DNA from: Trileptium ribeirensis
Lineage: Eukaryota; Nematoda; Enoplea; Enoplida; Thoracostomopsidae
DNA length: 64,000 bases
Direction of reading: 5' to 3'
NCBI GenBank assembly: GCA_030248225.1
Contig: JASANE010007453.1
Location: 40,655 to 104,654 of the forward strand
This document shows, piece after piece, positions 43,101 to 53,337 of the stretch (positions are counted from its first letter, which is position 1; every line of letters starts with the position of its first letter). Below the pieces are notes generated by a model. That model did no database searches. It saw nothing but the letters and a program-made list of their open reading frames with translations, and had not been told where the DNA came from. The position numbers and the translations under genes were made by a program.

Positions 43101-46100
43101 ATGAGTCTAATAAAATCCACTTTGTTAGAATACAGTTGAATAGCTCTAGTAATCTTGATTTGAGTCATTTGCAATTGATTTTACTTAAATTTAGTTTTGT
43201 GTACCTTATAGATTCCAGTAAACTATAGTAAACCAACGAAATGTGAGAATAAGTTCTAGCAATGATTTTCACAATCAAGTTTTAGACACACATGTTTTTA
43301 AAAATAGAATTAGAAAACCGTAAATGTCAGTAGGCAACATCGGCAGAGTTAATTATTTTTGGTTGGTCCATAGAATTTCTTTACTAATGCGTGAGTCTTA
43401 TTCGAGTTCGATAACAATGGATGTGGATTCGATATCGGGTTTTAGAAAATAGGATGGTTAGTGGCCGCAGGTTAAGTTTAGTCGCTCATAATAGCTTCCA
43501 ATTTAGAAAATTTGTGTCTCATTAATGTCTAGGTATGCAATAGCCATGTCACTGCGCGACAAACAGCGCGTAATATTTACAAGTCCGATCAAAGCGCTCA
43601 GCAATCAGAAATATCGTGAAATGGCCGAGGAATTTACGGATGTCGGTTTAATGACTGGCGATGTGACGATCAATCCTAGTGCTAGTTGTTTGGTGATGAC
43701 AACTGAGGTTAGTCTAAGGCTCATAATGTGAACTTCGACTCTAGATGAACTTTTACTCTAATGACGAGTGTGGATATAAAATTTTTTCATCTCTACCAGA
43801 TATCACATCTTCTGTGAAACCCAAATGAAACGATATTGATCAATTATTCTGTAGAACATAATGAGATTATTTATATTTTCTTATAAAGTTACGTTTCTAT
43901 ACTGCGGGATTGCTATGTTGCTTTCACAAAGTGTGTGTCAAAAAGTTACATGGTAGTGAATAAATGTCGCTTAATTGTGCTTTCTCGGCTATACAGTCTA
44001 TTATTACTGCACGCTGTAAGTCGACTATTGTCGCGTAGTTCGCAGAAGCTTTGAAGCAAAACATGTTTTTCGAAGTGGGCACGGGGAAAATCTGACAAAC
44101 ATGGTGGATTCGAAAAGTGGGGGTTCCCCCATTCTCCGCACTGTGGACAGGTCATACACCGACGCCGATTGAACACTGTGGTAACTTTGGACGTAGGAAG
44201 TCTCCTGAGATATGTACAAGAGTAAATTTAAGATGCGCATCCAACCATCCTCTTTTGACATCATGTACAAAATATTATTAGAGAACAAAACTCGGATCTC
44301 ATTAGCCGCATCCGATTTCCACATTTTTCCGTTACATAACGCCATTAGCGAATGCATTTCGGCCCCTATACTTTAACACCAATGTGTTCGCGAACATTTT
44401 AAAAATTTTAATGTATGAAATATGAAACGGACTAATTTCTGTTCTTTAATACAAAAATGAAATTTGTGTTTAGTGAACTGAATGGCAATTGTTTTTGACA
44501 AAAGAGGATGGTAATGGGCGCAGCTTATGTTTACTCATGCAGTAAAGGCTAGCAGATACAATAGATCACTGAGCTGGAACATGTCATTGAGTTCTACAAT
44601 GTTTTTTCATCGCTTTGTGAGCTCTGACGTGTTTTGACATCAGGGAAAAAGTGAAAGCCTATTTTCTTCAGCCAATTTCTTGCGTTTGTTAACGCTGTGC
44701 TTATAGATTTATTGTGCACTTATCTAGTCTAGCTAATGTGCTGCCTAAGCTGAATATAACTTTGTTATCATTCTAAACACCGCAGGAAGTTAAAAAATAA
44801 TTTCGTTCAAGAATAGTGAAACTTGATTATTTTTACTTAGATATACACAGAAGGCTTAAATTGGTATATCATTTATCGATTTTGTCGAATGCCACTGAAG
44901 CAATACTAGTTCCAATCATATTGTGTACGCTATGGAAAACAAATGTGAAAAATTACCGTTGAAACTCTAATTTTTTTGAAATGTGTAATGAAAGTTTCCG
45001 TTGTAGCCACTAAAATAAGGAATAAAAGTACCTATGGTGTCCAGTTGAATGATCGTCACGTTGTTCTTCTTGTATTTCAGACGTAGTGTTGTTTTTATGA
45101 TAGAAATTTGTTCAATCCATCGATTGTCTTCTTATTGGTTCGTATGACATGCGTGCTGCCATCAGCACTAACTTCTCTACTGACCCTCTGCGCAAGAACT
45201 GACTGTGTCTGAGTTTCATTAGGCGTAATTTAGCTGCTTTACGAGCGCTGTCTCTCTGGCTTTGAAAATTTAGTTTTGCTGATATAGTTTTTGACGTGAC
45301 GAATTTGCATTACTGCATTGCAATGCAAGTTCTGCATAATTTGTTCTCAAATTGGCTTGCTATTAGCGCAATTGCCAGGCATTTGGATCATCGAAAAGAG
45401 GTTTATTGTTTTTATCAATTTTGTGGCCCACCGTCAGGTTACTTTGTGTTAGTTTTGTATTCAGATATTGCGGAGTATGCTGTATCGTGGCTCGGAAATC
45501 ATGCGCGAAGTTGGCTGGGTAATTTTTGACGAAATACACTACATGCGTGATAAAGACCGCGGTGTGGTGTGGGAAGAAACAATAATTCTCCTGCCCGACA
45601 ACGTTCACTACGTGTTCCTTTCGGCTACCATTCCGAACGCCCGTCAGTTTGCTGAGTGGATTTGTTTCTTACACAAACAAGTATAAACTAATTGTTTTTA
45701 AAAATAAAAGACTGCTTGCACCACCTCAATTTTGAGTTGTTTGTATGATTTGTAGTTGCTACAAAATACAATTTTGTTCGTTGTTGCTATGTGGGCTATT
45801 TCTTCTGGAATTTTTGTACCAGCTTAATATATAGCTGTAATTTTAGATTTTCGGCTTCAGGCTAAAAATTCGAATCGCATAGGTAATCATTTTTAAACAC
45901 TCGCGGTATTAGAGTGCTTTTTACAGTTTCGGACTCAGAACAAAAAAACTGGATCGGATAGGCTACGCTTTCAAGAATATTTTTTCCATCATTTTTCAAT
46001 TACCTGAAATCAATCATTAAGGATGCTTAAAACATTGAAGCGAAGTCATTAAAGGCCATAGTTGTGTTTTGAGTGCAGTGAGTTAGATGAATATACAGAA

Positions 46101-49100
46101 TGGTTCTCACTGGTCATATTGATAAGTTTCGACGGTGTTCATTTCTGGGTTTAAACATTCGACGGTTAAAAGTACTACATATTTCCATGTTTTGTAATGT
46201 AGTTTCACTGTCACTGCTAGTAAGTGGGACGACTGTAGCGAATCGTTCTCACTGGTCATAGTTGTAACTTTCGGCAGTGTTCATTTCTGGGCTTTTTGGG
46301 GTGATGCGCATAACTCAACTTCGGCTGGGCAGATTGACTCGCGCGCTAGCTCATCCGAAAGCTAAAATTATATATATTTGTGGTCTTTAGATGCAAAAAT
46401 GGATTCCAGCTCCTGCGGGCGGTAAAAGTAGCCCGAATGGGCTCGGGTCGGGTCGAAATGGGATCCGACAAAACATGTTATTTATCTCATCTTCACACCT
46501 TGTGTAGATATGTTAGCGAAATTAGATCGCTTTTGCAGGGCAAAATATCTCTATAAAGATGTATGTCGTGTTTGATAAGGCTGTGTGTCGTGTTTTGCTA
46601 CATGGATCTTATTCGGGTCAGGATCTGGGTTAGAAAAGGTTTTTTGATGGACTTATGATACCCAAAATAAACAAAAACATGAGCTCTACGGGTGTTATTG
46701 GTCTCATTTTCTAGAGCAATTCATTCACCCACTGTATAGCTGCACGTAGTCTGCTGCTGTCATTATTTATACAACAGGGTTTGGTCAAAACGAAGCTTTT
46801 AAAGGGCCATAGACTCAGAATACACATAAACAGCAATATCTCCTCAACGGCTTTAGCTGTATATATGGGTCTTATTGGTATCACTTTGTAGGTTGTTCAA
46901 TAGAATTTTTTGCATGCCATTTGAATAATGTATTGAGACTGGTGGTTTAACCAAAGCCTAGTTTATCCAATAACCTATTAAAATGTTATCAATCACAAAA
47001 CATGGTATTTCAAATGTTTCAGTTCTATTGGCATTGTATTAGATGCAGACTAATGCTTCGCTTATCTTTTAGCGTAATCCTTTTGATAGCTCTGCTCTGG
47101 TAAAAATTTTGGAATGAAAATTTTAAACTATGGAATAAATTTTGAACTTTAACACTTAATTTGTGAACGTTGCGTAATGGACAATCGAAAGGTAACATTA
47201 TTGTCTATTAATCCTGTTTCTTTTAGCCATGTCATGTCATTTATACCGACTATCGGCCTGTTCCATTGCAGCATTATATTTTTCCAGCTGGTACTGATGG
47301 CCTTCATTTGGTTGTCAACGAAAAAGTGAGGATCATATTTTATCTTTGATATTACTCTGGATCGCAATTTGATGCCCTCTCACAATAATATACAAATAGT
47401 TTACGGCTGAAGCGGAGCGAGCTTGGGGTTTCCTGAAATAGTGTTCAACGAGTTTCAACAATAACTAGTAAATCTATCGAGATTGCAGAACGTAGTGAAG
47501 AATAGGTACACCTACGCCTTTTGCTTGTACAGCCAATCAGTTCTCGATAGCATACGTCGATATGTTATATGTGGATATTACACAATACCGCACAAGTTAG
47601 AACAAAACTAACGCCGGTAATAAATATTCCATACCCCAAAACCACCAACGGCAAACTATGAGCCTTCCAGGACGTAACAGTAAAATTAAAAATTTTGGGT
47701 CGATTCACCATGGCGGCACCATTCCCCCGTACCCATAGAACCATGGATCCGGAGCGAGCTTGGGGTTTCCTGAAATAGTGTTCAACGAGTTTCAACAATA
47801 ACTAGTAAATCTATCGAGATTGCAGAACGTAGTGAAGAATAGGTACACCTACGCCTTTTGCTTGTACAGCCAATCAGTTCTCGATAGCATACGTCGATAT
47901 GTTATATGTGGATATTACACAATACCGCACAAGTTAGAAACAAAATTAACGCCGGTAATAAGTATTCCATGCCCCAAAACCATCAACTGCAAGCTATGAG
48001 CCTTCCAGGACGTAACAGTAAAATTAAAAATTTTGGGTCGATTCACCATGGCGGCACCATTCCCCGTACCCATAGCACCATGGATCCCAGAGCAAAATCA
48101 ACATCAGCAATGAGTTTTCGGCACTCCTTGGGTTGGGGGGAAATTAGGGAATCGTCGTACAGCGATGATTTTGGTACCATTCGACTCAGCTCGACGAGGC
48201 GAGTTCAACGTAACCAAATTTGACCATATTCCAACAACTTTGAAATTTTTCAAATTTTGCCCTCAGTACTAAGGGTACGTTGAAAAATCGAGAAAAATTT
48301 TTTATGAACAAAATAGACATAAGTAGCATAGATACACGCAGAATGACGAGACAAATTCAACCGTGCCTTATTTATCATGATATTTTCACTCTTTACCTAG
48401 TTATGGCTGAAAAACCATTTTCGAACTACTGAGCTCCACGAGACGACTTCAACGATATAAAATGTTAGCATATTCAAAATATATTTCTTAACTTTCAGGC
48501 TAATTTCAATAATATATTAACTAATCACATTAAATATAGTAATGGCTGCCCGCGGACGCCCAACAAATAACAGATTTAACATTATTAACCCTATTAGAGT
48601 TTTTCAACGGAACAATGTTGATAACATTCGTATGACCTACACCCAATTTATACAGCAATGTCGGACATATGACGACATAATAGAACTAGCGGCTGCATGG
48701 GGTTTAATTGCAAATTCTCGGAACTGTGAGTACGGCGAGGCCATCATGTATCTAGCGGCTCGAGGCGACTTAGGCCGAGGTGACAATTATGAATGGCGAT
48801 GCAAAGCATGTCGCCACAAGTCCTCTATACGCCATAACTCATTCTTTGCCGGCCAACTCATCTCCTTGTTCACTTTTCTTTTGGTAATGTTTGCCTACAT
48901 CGACAATTTGCCCACTGAATGGATTATGCAGCAGGCTAACATTGCATCAGACACAGCAACGAATTGGTATAACTACTATCGTGACATTGCTGTGGCCTAC
49001 GATAATCAACACTGCCAAAATACTGTACTCGGAGGTCCAGGCCTTGATGCTGAGGTGGACGAATCCATGTTCTTTCGGCAAAAATATAACCGCGGCATGC

Positions 49101-52100
49101 CCAGAAGGAAACATGGATGGGTCGTCGGCATGATCGAGCGTCAAACCGGCAACTGCCTTTTGTTTTCGGTTGCTAATCGTACCGCTGCGACCATCATACC
49201 TCTTATACTGCAACATATACGGCCCGGCACACGCGTCATCACGGACAGTTACCAAACTTATGTCCAAGGTCTTCGCCGCTTACCCCATCCGCAGCCATAT
49301 CTTTATGCAAAGGTCAATCATCACAACCGCCAGTTCGTTAACCCAGACAACGTCCATGCCCACACCCAGAACATCGATGGCCTCTGGGGAACCCTTAAGA
49401 ACTTCATGAGGCGTCGACAAGGCATACCCGACACATTGTTCCACCGTACTTTGATCGAGTTTCAGTGGCGCCGCCGTTTCTCCCACAACATCCTCGGAGC
49501 TGTAGTGGGCCAAATTCGCGATCAACATCCTTTTTAATTGTAAGTTGTTATAATTTACGTTGCAATATAAATGTTAGACTAAGCCTAAGCCTTAGACTAA
49601 GCCTAAGCCTAAGTCTTAGACTAAGCCTAAGCCGGGGGCTCCGCCCCCCGGACCCCCCGTACTAAGCTGTTCTCCCACTAAACCTAATCACGATATGACC
49701 AATGCCAAAAATCCATCCATTTAAACGCATAAGAATTTCATTTAAAAATATCAGTTTTCGCTTGCATTGCCAGTATCGGGCTCCATATGTCGTTACCCTG
49801 ACTACCTACGGATTCGTACTATACACCGTTCCATAGCGCATGGGATCTTCTATTTCATGTCCAAACTTGAGCCAAATCGGTCCATCCAATAAAAAGTTAT
49901 GGTAAAAAATGTAAAAAAACCCAAAATCCACATTTTTAAAAAAATTCCGACCCTGAAATTAGGGCCCCTTGCTGAAGCCCCCTTAAGAGATAGAGCCCTG
50001 AAACCTTATCCATTGGAAAGAGCGGGAAAAATTACCCCCGGGGTTAGGGGGGCAGAATCTTAAAGCGAAGCTTTTGGAAAAAAATTGTCAAAAAAACCTC
50101 CATATCCCCCAAAAATCCGAAAATAAAAGAATTTTGAATCAGCATATCGCAGGTTATACCTGAAAAGGGGTGACCCTGATCTCGAAGAGATCGGTTTTGG
50201 GGGTGAGAGATGATTGGGGGTCCAGAGACTATTGGGGCTATACCTGAAAAGATGGTGGGCCCCTTCCCTGATTTCCCCCCCCAACCCAAGGAGGGCCGAG
50301 TTTTCTATGCTCGAAAACCCACAAGTAAAACTTTTTAGCCGCAAAGACGTCAGAACAAATTTTCGAATTTTAGGTAGAGGAACCATTGAGGCGCGATACC
50401 CCCGTACCTCAAAGCCGATAAATCCAGAACCGGAGCCTTAATCGAAAAAAGAAGCATCAGCATTTATCATTTTACTATGAATATAATCAACCAGAGACAA
50501 AAATTCGAAAGTTAAGATAAAAATATTCTTGCTTCCGTTAAGGTTGCTAAAATGGTATAAAGAAACCCTCATTTTGACCTCTGACCCCTAACCATGGGAC
50601 GTCATATCCCCGTACACATAGAACCATGAATCCGGAGCGAGCAAAACCGCCATCCGCAATGAGTTTTCCATACCCGAAAACACCAGGTGAAACTTATCAG
50701 TCGCCAAAGACGTCAGAACAAATTCTGGGTCGAGGAACCATTGAGGCGCCATACCCCCGCACTTCAAACCCCATAAATCCAGAATCGGAGCCTTAATAGA
50801 AAAACAAAAAAAGAGGCGTCAGCATTATCATTTTACTAAACAAATTTAAATAAAACCAACCAGAGAAACAAATTCGAAAGTTAAGATAACATAACCTTGC
50901 TTCCGTGAAGGTTGCTAAAATGGGGCAAAAAACCCACATATTGCCCCCTCACTCTTGAACCAGACCCCAAATCAAAAACGCTCGGGGAGGTAAATCGAGG
51001 CGGTTCGAATGAGCCCAAGATCATGAAAATCGGTTAAGTCTTTCCAGAGTTATGGACGATCACACACACAGACAGAATTTAAAAGATTTCGCCCCTGCAA
51101 CGCACAATCGCCACTACGTTCTGATCATTTTTTGCGTCTCTGCGTCACGCAAGATTTGACTGATGGATTTTGACAATTTTTCGTTCCAAGCGTAGAATAA
51201 AATTTAGCCTTGCTTGCGTCGCTGCACTGTGATTAGGTGTCAAATTTTTTATAGCACCTACGCGATTTGGAAACTGATTTTGATCATTTGGGGGTGACCA
51301 TAATTAATTTATAACTCTTCTCAAAGGCATTAAAAATTTGACCAATGCAGAATGCTCTCGTCAAGTGCTACGTGTCCAAGCAATTTCTATTCTAGTTATT
51401 TCTTTTCTATTTGCATTTCTACTGTCGGAGCAAACTCGTTGGCCTGAGTGATTTAAATGAAATTCTGGTTGCTATTGTTCATATATTTTTGAGCGGAGCG
51501 AAGCGAAGCGTTTTTATTTTCTGTCTGGGAGTAAAAGGTCGATGTCCGTCCGTTCGTTCGGTCCGACGGATCTCAAGAACCACTGAACCGATTTTAAAAA
51601 AAACTTTTTTGTTTGAAAGCCTATCATGTCAGAGTGTGCACCTGATATTTGGGATTAAAAAATTTTGAGTGGTTAATTAGTAATTAGCTAATTAGTTAAG
51701 CTTTTGCAGCTAAAATAGAGAATTTTCAATATTTGTGTTATTTATTGAAATAGAATCGCTTCGATCAAACCATTATAGTGCTTTTTGGGTCGAAGAATTC
51801 AAATATAATATTTTTACTTACCAATGATAAAGCCCTATGCCCTATGCAATGTAGTTATTTGAAAAACATAAAATTGAGTACATTCGTAATGCCACAGCCC
51901 AAGCTTCGCTCAGAAATGTAGTTCCACTACCGACTAGTCTCAAAATGGTGCGATTGGTGTATTTTGCTGTATTTTGGAATTTTAAATAGTACACTGGAAG
52001 CAGGGAATAGCCGAAACCGTCCATTTAAACCGGATCCGGAACCGGAACCTGCTCTTCGAAATTTATATATAGTAAAACACATGAAGGAAGAAATTAAGGT

Positions 52101-53337
52101 ATATATAGTGGATTTAAAATGCATTAAAAATAACTTTTGCATTAAACTTAATGTATTGCGACGGCATTCTGAAACTTTAAAGAGACTAAGGAAGCTAATA
52201 ATGTATATTTACGTTATATATATTTACGTTTCAATGTGTCGTTTTTGGATATCCAGAGCAAAAAATATCTTCTACTATACACCTTTGCGTATACTGCGTC
52301 AAAATGAATGTGCTTACAACTCGTGGATCGTAGAATAAGCACTTTCGCTCTGTCCCCAATCTCCTCCCTTTACTACACATTCGTTTGTTACATGTTCTGT
52401 AGGAAACTTGAAATTATTGGTTTATGGTTCTAATAAAATAATAGAACGTAATTTTTTGATCAGTGGTAAGAGACACAGTTTAGGATAGCGTTGGACAAAC
52501 AGTGCCCGTCAGTTAGATGATAATGATGATAACTTTCTAATAAGAATGCTATACATGGGAAACTATGATGCTGCTCGCACAGTTTCAATAAATACAGTTG
52601 ATTTCCAAGAAAGCAGCTTATCGCTGCGTTGCAGATGTCGTTACTTTACTTTAATTTTGCCTGATTTACAAAATTTACAAGCGCACTGGTTGGTGCTTGA
52701 CGCAATTTATGTTAGCCAAGCAAACGCTAAGTACTTCTACGTAAGCCACACTCTGTTACCCAGTTCGATTTTAATTCGACTGCATTTAATTCGAACGTAA
52801 CCCGGAGACTTCTGAATGTGTAAAATAGCTGCTACAAGCATCGACCTGGCTTTGATTTGTTAACAAACTACTGCAGGTTATTATGAAAAATTCGTACCGA
52901 AACTATGTTTCATACGGCAAATTGCTTTTTTAATCTTTTCTTTTGCTTGGTTATATTGGAGGTTGATCATTGTATAATATATATTACATATTTTTGGATC
53001 AGAGATAAAGCAAAAATGTGGAAAATTTCAAACACAATTTTTAAACCGGAATTCCGGTTCCGGTATGGTTTTTGCCCTTTGCCGAAATCGCAACCGGAAT
53101 TCCGGTTGCTCCCTGACAGGAAGCTGATGTGTTTTGATGTTTCAATAACGGTTAATTGATGTGGCTTACGTAACTTCATTATTTATTGGATTTTGTGTTT
53201 CGTCTATGATTATTAAGAAGTTGGCTTTTTACAGGGGGAATTTCGTGAAGACAATTTTAATACGGCAATGGACCTACTTGGAGGTGCCGGAGAAGCGGGC
53301 AAAGGTGATCGGAAGGGACGCCGTGGTGGAACTTCTG
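37018..53337 (+). CDS. MTR4: MTR4 (SKIV2L2) exosome RNA helicase, 5' part of gene (8 coding exons)
   Basis: MTR4 is the nuclear DExH-box RNA helicase that feeds RNA to the exosome, in complexes such as TRAMP and NEXT. Exons 37018-37124, 37817-37972, 41119-41240, 42132-42252, 43533-43707, 45465-45680, 47227-47325 and 53235-53337 join in frame and encode about 366 residues of a roughly 1,040-residue protein. Motifs seen are the CTHEV and EYVPL entry segment, Walker A AHTSAGKT, Ia [14 protein letters not shown], Ib [15 protein letters not shown] box with [20 protein letters not shown], motif [11 protein letters not shown], and [16 protein letters not shown]. RecA2, the arch/KOW and the helical C-terminal domains are not found up to 64000. 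The remaining exons probably lie beyond the window. There is no sign of decay. Confidence 0.95.
37125..37816 (+). other. MTR4 intron 1
   Basis: Nothing recognisable. Confidence 0.5.
37817..37972 (+). CDS. MTR4: MTR4 exon 2
   Basis: The acceptor is TATTTAG and the phase fits exon 1. It encodes a hydrophilic Lys/Glu-rich segment ([12 protein letters not shown]). The donor is GG|GTAATA. This region is poorly conserved in the family; support comes from phase and splice sites. Confidence 0.8.
38640..39070. repeat. Dispersed repeat family E, copy 2
   Basis: It matches 8860-9220 in the same orientation. Shared landmarks are CTAACTAA(A/G)AGGG, AGCTTTCAAAT(A/G)(A/G)G, GCGAATCAATTC-like and CTCACTCACTACAC. 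It is in MTR4 intron 2 and noncoding. Confidence 0.65.
39300..40150 (+). other. MTR4 intron 2, segment between repeats
   Basis: The stretch around 39700-39780 (CCCCGGTTCATG, TTTTTCAGCGAATGGAGAA) resembles 42850-42925 in intron 4 (CCCCAGTTCATGC, TTTTCAGCGAATGCAGAA), so a further low-copy repeat family is likely. No gene. Confidence 0.45.
40200..40900 (+). repeat. Dispersed repeat family D, copy 2
   Basis: The plus strand here matches the minus strand of 10120-10830 in the same order. A 91-codon open stretch (40213-40488) contains [15 protein letters not shown], the counterpart of the other copy's VEREQLRPHLRDRK. The similar peptide in two copies suggests an ancestral ORF, but coding function is unproven. 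Confidence 0.6.
41119..41240 (+). CDS. MTR4: MTR4 exon 3
   Basis: Phase fits exon 2 directly. It encodes [19 protein letters not shown], the conserved segment before the first RecA domain. The acceptor is GTTTTAG and the donor GTAAGT. Confidence 0.92.
41241..42131 (+). other. MTR4 intron 3
   Basis: AT-rich intron with nothing recognisable. Confidence 0.5.
42132..42252 (+). CDS. MTR4: MTR4 exon 4: Walker A
   Basis: The translation is [14 protein letters not shown], then [17 protein letters not shown] with the ATP-binding P-loop. The acceptor is TTTTTAG and the donor GTAAGA. Confidence 0.95.
42253..43532 (+). other. MTR4 intron 4
   Basis: AT-rich. It holds the partner of the repeat noted in intron 2 (42850-42925) and no gene. 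Confidence 0.5.
43533..43707 (+). CDS. MTR4: MTR4 exon 5: motifs Ia and Ib
   Basis: The translation covers [34 protein letters not shown] and CLVMTTE. The acceptor is GTCTAG and the donor GTTAGT. Confidence 0.95.
44071..44154 (+). mobile_element. Truncated relative of the 364-bp MITE
   Basis: The segment (CACGGGGAAAATCTGACAAA, AAAGTGGGGG, CTGTGGACAGGTCA) matches the right-hand end of the MITE at 2960-3047, with a changed terminal base set. The left half is not recognisable. It lies in MTR4 intron 5. Confidence 0.75.
45465..45680 (+). CDS. MTR4: MTR4 exon 6: DEIH box and motif III
   Basis: This is 72 codons in phase 0: [27 protein letters not shown], then [18 protein letters not shown]. The donor is GTATAA. 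This is the most conserved exon in the window. Confidence 0.96.
45681..47226 (+). other. MTR4 intron 6
   Basis: AT-rich. The phrase CGAATCGTTCTCACTGGTCATA and variants recur near 46098-46120 and 46238-46261 (about 140 bp apart), together with CGGCAGTGTTCATTTCTGGG/CGACGGTGTTCATTTCTGGG, so a short diverged duplication is present. No gene. Confidence 0.5.
47227..47325 (+). CDS. MTR4: MTR4 exon 7
   Basis: This is 33 codons in phase 0: [20 protein letters not shown], then [12 protein letters not shown]. The acceptor is CTTTTAG and the donor GTGAGG. Confidence 0.94.
47415..48111. repeat. Repeat family A, copy 2: fresh 336-bp tandem duplication
   Basis: 47415-47750 and 47751-48087 both start GGAGCGAGCTTGGGGTTTCC. 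The first ~190 bases are identical and the rest differs at fewer than ten positions. A partial third unit follows up to the Merlin insertion. The same family is at 3090-4180 and, past the transposon, at 50306-50960. Confidence 0.92.
48112..48119. repeat. Left 8-bp target duplication of the Merlin element
   Basis: GAGTTTTC here and at 50298-50305 flank the inverted ends. Other family A copies read GAGTTTTCCATACCCGAAAA at this point without interruption, which confirms the insertion site. Confidence 0.88.
48542..49537 (+). CDS. Merlin (IS1016/ISXO2-like) transposase
   Basis: An intact 331-residue ORF starting at ATG and ending TAA, in the normal size range for Merlin transposases. An N-terminal Cys pair (WRCKACRHK, Cys87 and Cys90) and an upstream Cys62 resemble the zinc-binding part of the family. 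A helical domain follows ([19 protein letters not shown]) with [12 protein letters not shown], and then the DDE core: AEVDESMF (Asp173), [25 protein letters not shown] (Asp235) and [13 protein letters not shown]. The last motif normally reads IEGxW; here the third catalytic position is Asp279. The protein would cut and rejoin the element at its inverted ends. No frameshift or stop. It is the only intact transposon ORF here. Whether it is active is unknown. Confidence 0.9.
   Translation: MAARGRPTNNRFNIINPIRVFQRNNVDNIRMTYTQFIQQCRTYDDIIELAAAWGLIANSRNCEYGEAIMYLAARGDLGRGDNYEWRCKACRHKSSIRHNSFFAGQLISLFTFLLVMFAYIDNLPTEWIMQQANIASDTATNWYNYYRDIAVAYDNQHCQNTVLGGPGLDAEVDESMFFRQKYNRGMPRRKHGWVVGMIERQTGNCLLFSVANRTAATIIPLILQHIRPGTRVITDSYQTYVQGLRRLPHPQPYLYAKVNHHNRQFVNPDNVHAHTQNIDGLWGTLKNFMRRRQGIPDTLFHRTLIEFQWRRRFSHNILGAVVGQIRDQHPF
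49579..49632. repeat. Telomere-like hexamer array (CTAAGC type)
   Basis: Nine hexamers in register: six read CTAAGC, and single-base or two-base variants CTTAGA (two) and CTAAGT (one) interrupt them. CTAAGC is a rotation of GCCTAA, the complement of the nematode telomere unit TTAGGC. It lies inside the Merlin element downstream of the transposase stop. Confidence 0.8.
49632..49651. other. GC-rich hairpin next to the hexamer array
   Basis: CCGGGGGC and GCCCCCCGG can pair around a CTCC-type loop. In DNA of this low GC content the stem is conspicuous. It could end transcription of the transposase or be a structural motif of the element; the role is unknown. Confidence 0.55.
50306..50960. repeat. 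Repeat family A, part beyond the Merlin element
   Basis: GAGCCTTAAT(C/A)GAAAAA occurs at 50433 and 50788 (355 bp apart). The phrases match 3480-4180 in the same orientation. Together with 47415-48111 it formed one array before the transposon inserted. Confidence 0.85.
51489..51937. mobile_element. Repeat family B, copy 1 (CTAG-ended non-autonomous element)
   Basis: It starts TTGAGCGGAGCGAAGCGAAG and ends CCGACTAG followed by T. It is about 449 bp and closely similar over its whole length to 56671-57104, and the similarity stops abruptly at both ends. No target duplication is visible. A subterminal stretch (AAGCTTCGCTCA) is roughly inverted to the left end. It encodes nothing. Confidence 0.82.
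51938..53043 (+). other. MTR4 intron 7, segment between family B and exon 8
   Basis: AT-rich. A CCGGATCCGGAACCGGAACC stretch lies near 52030. The rest has small ORFs (e.g. 52546-52800) with no family resemblance. Confidence 0.45.
53044..53108. repeat. Two perfect palindromes built on CCGGAATTCCGG
   Basis: AACCGGAATTCCGGTT (53044-53059) and CAACCGGAATTCCGGTTG (53091-53108) are perfect palindromes 31 bp apart. They lie 130 bp upstream of MTR4 exon 8. The origin is unknown; a related CCGG-rich stretch is at 52030. Confidence 0.75.
53235..53337 (+). CDS. MTR4: MTR4 exon 8, last exon seen
   Basis: The translation starts [15 protein letters not shown] and runs into a Gly/Arg/Lys-rich loop ([11 protein letters not shown]), as in animal MTR4. 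The acceptor is TTTTACAG and the donor G|GTTAGT. It follows exon 7 in phase 0 across a 5.9-kb intron full of transposons. Confidence 0.9.

Larger units (their letters stand above)
48120..50297 (+). mobile_element. Merlin-type DNA transposon (2,178 bp), with inverted ends and 8-bp target duplication
   Basis: The left end starts GGCACTCCTTGGGTTGGGGG and the right end, reversed, starts GGCCCTCCTTGGGTTGGGGG. The match runs about 32 bp with a few differences. An 8-bp target duplication agrees with the 8-9 bp known for Merlin/IS1016-like elements. It encodes one intact ORF (48542-49537). The ~750 bp after the ORF hold a telomere-like hexamer array, a GC hairpin and otherwise featureless sequence. 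It is inserted in repeat family A in MTR4 intron 7. Confidence 0.9.
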
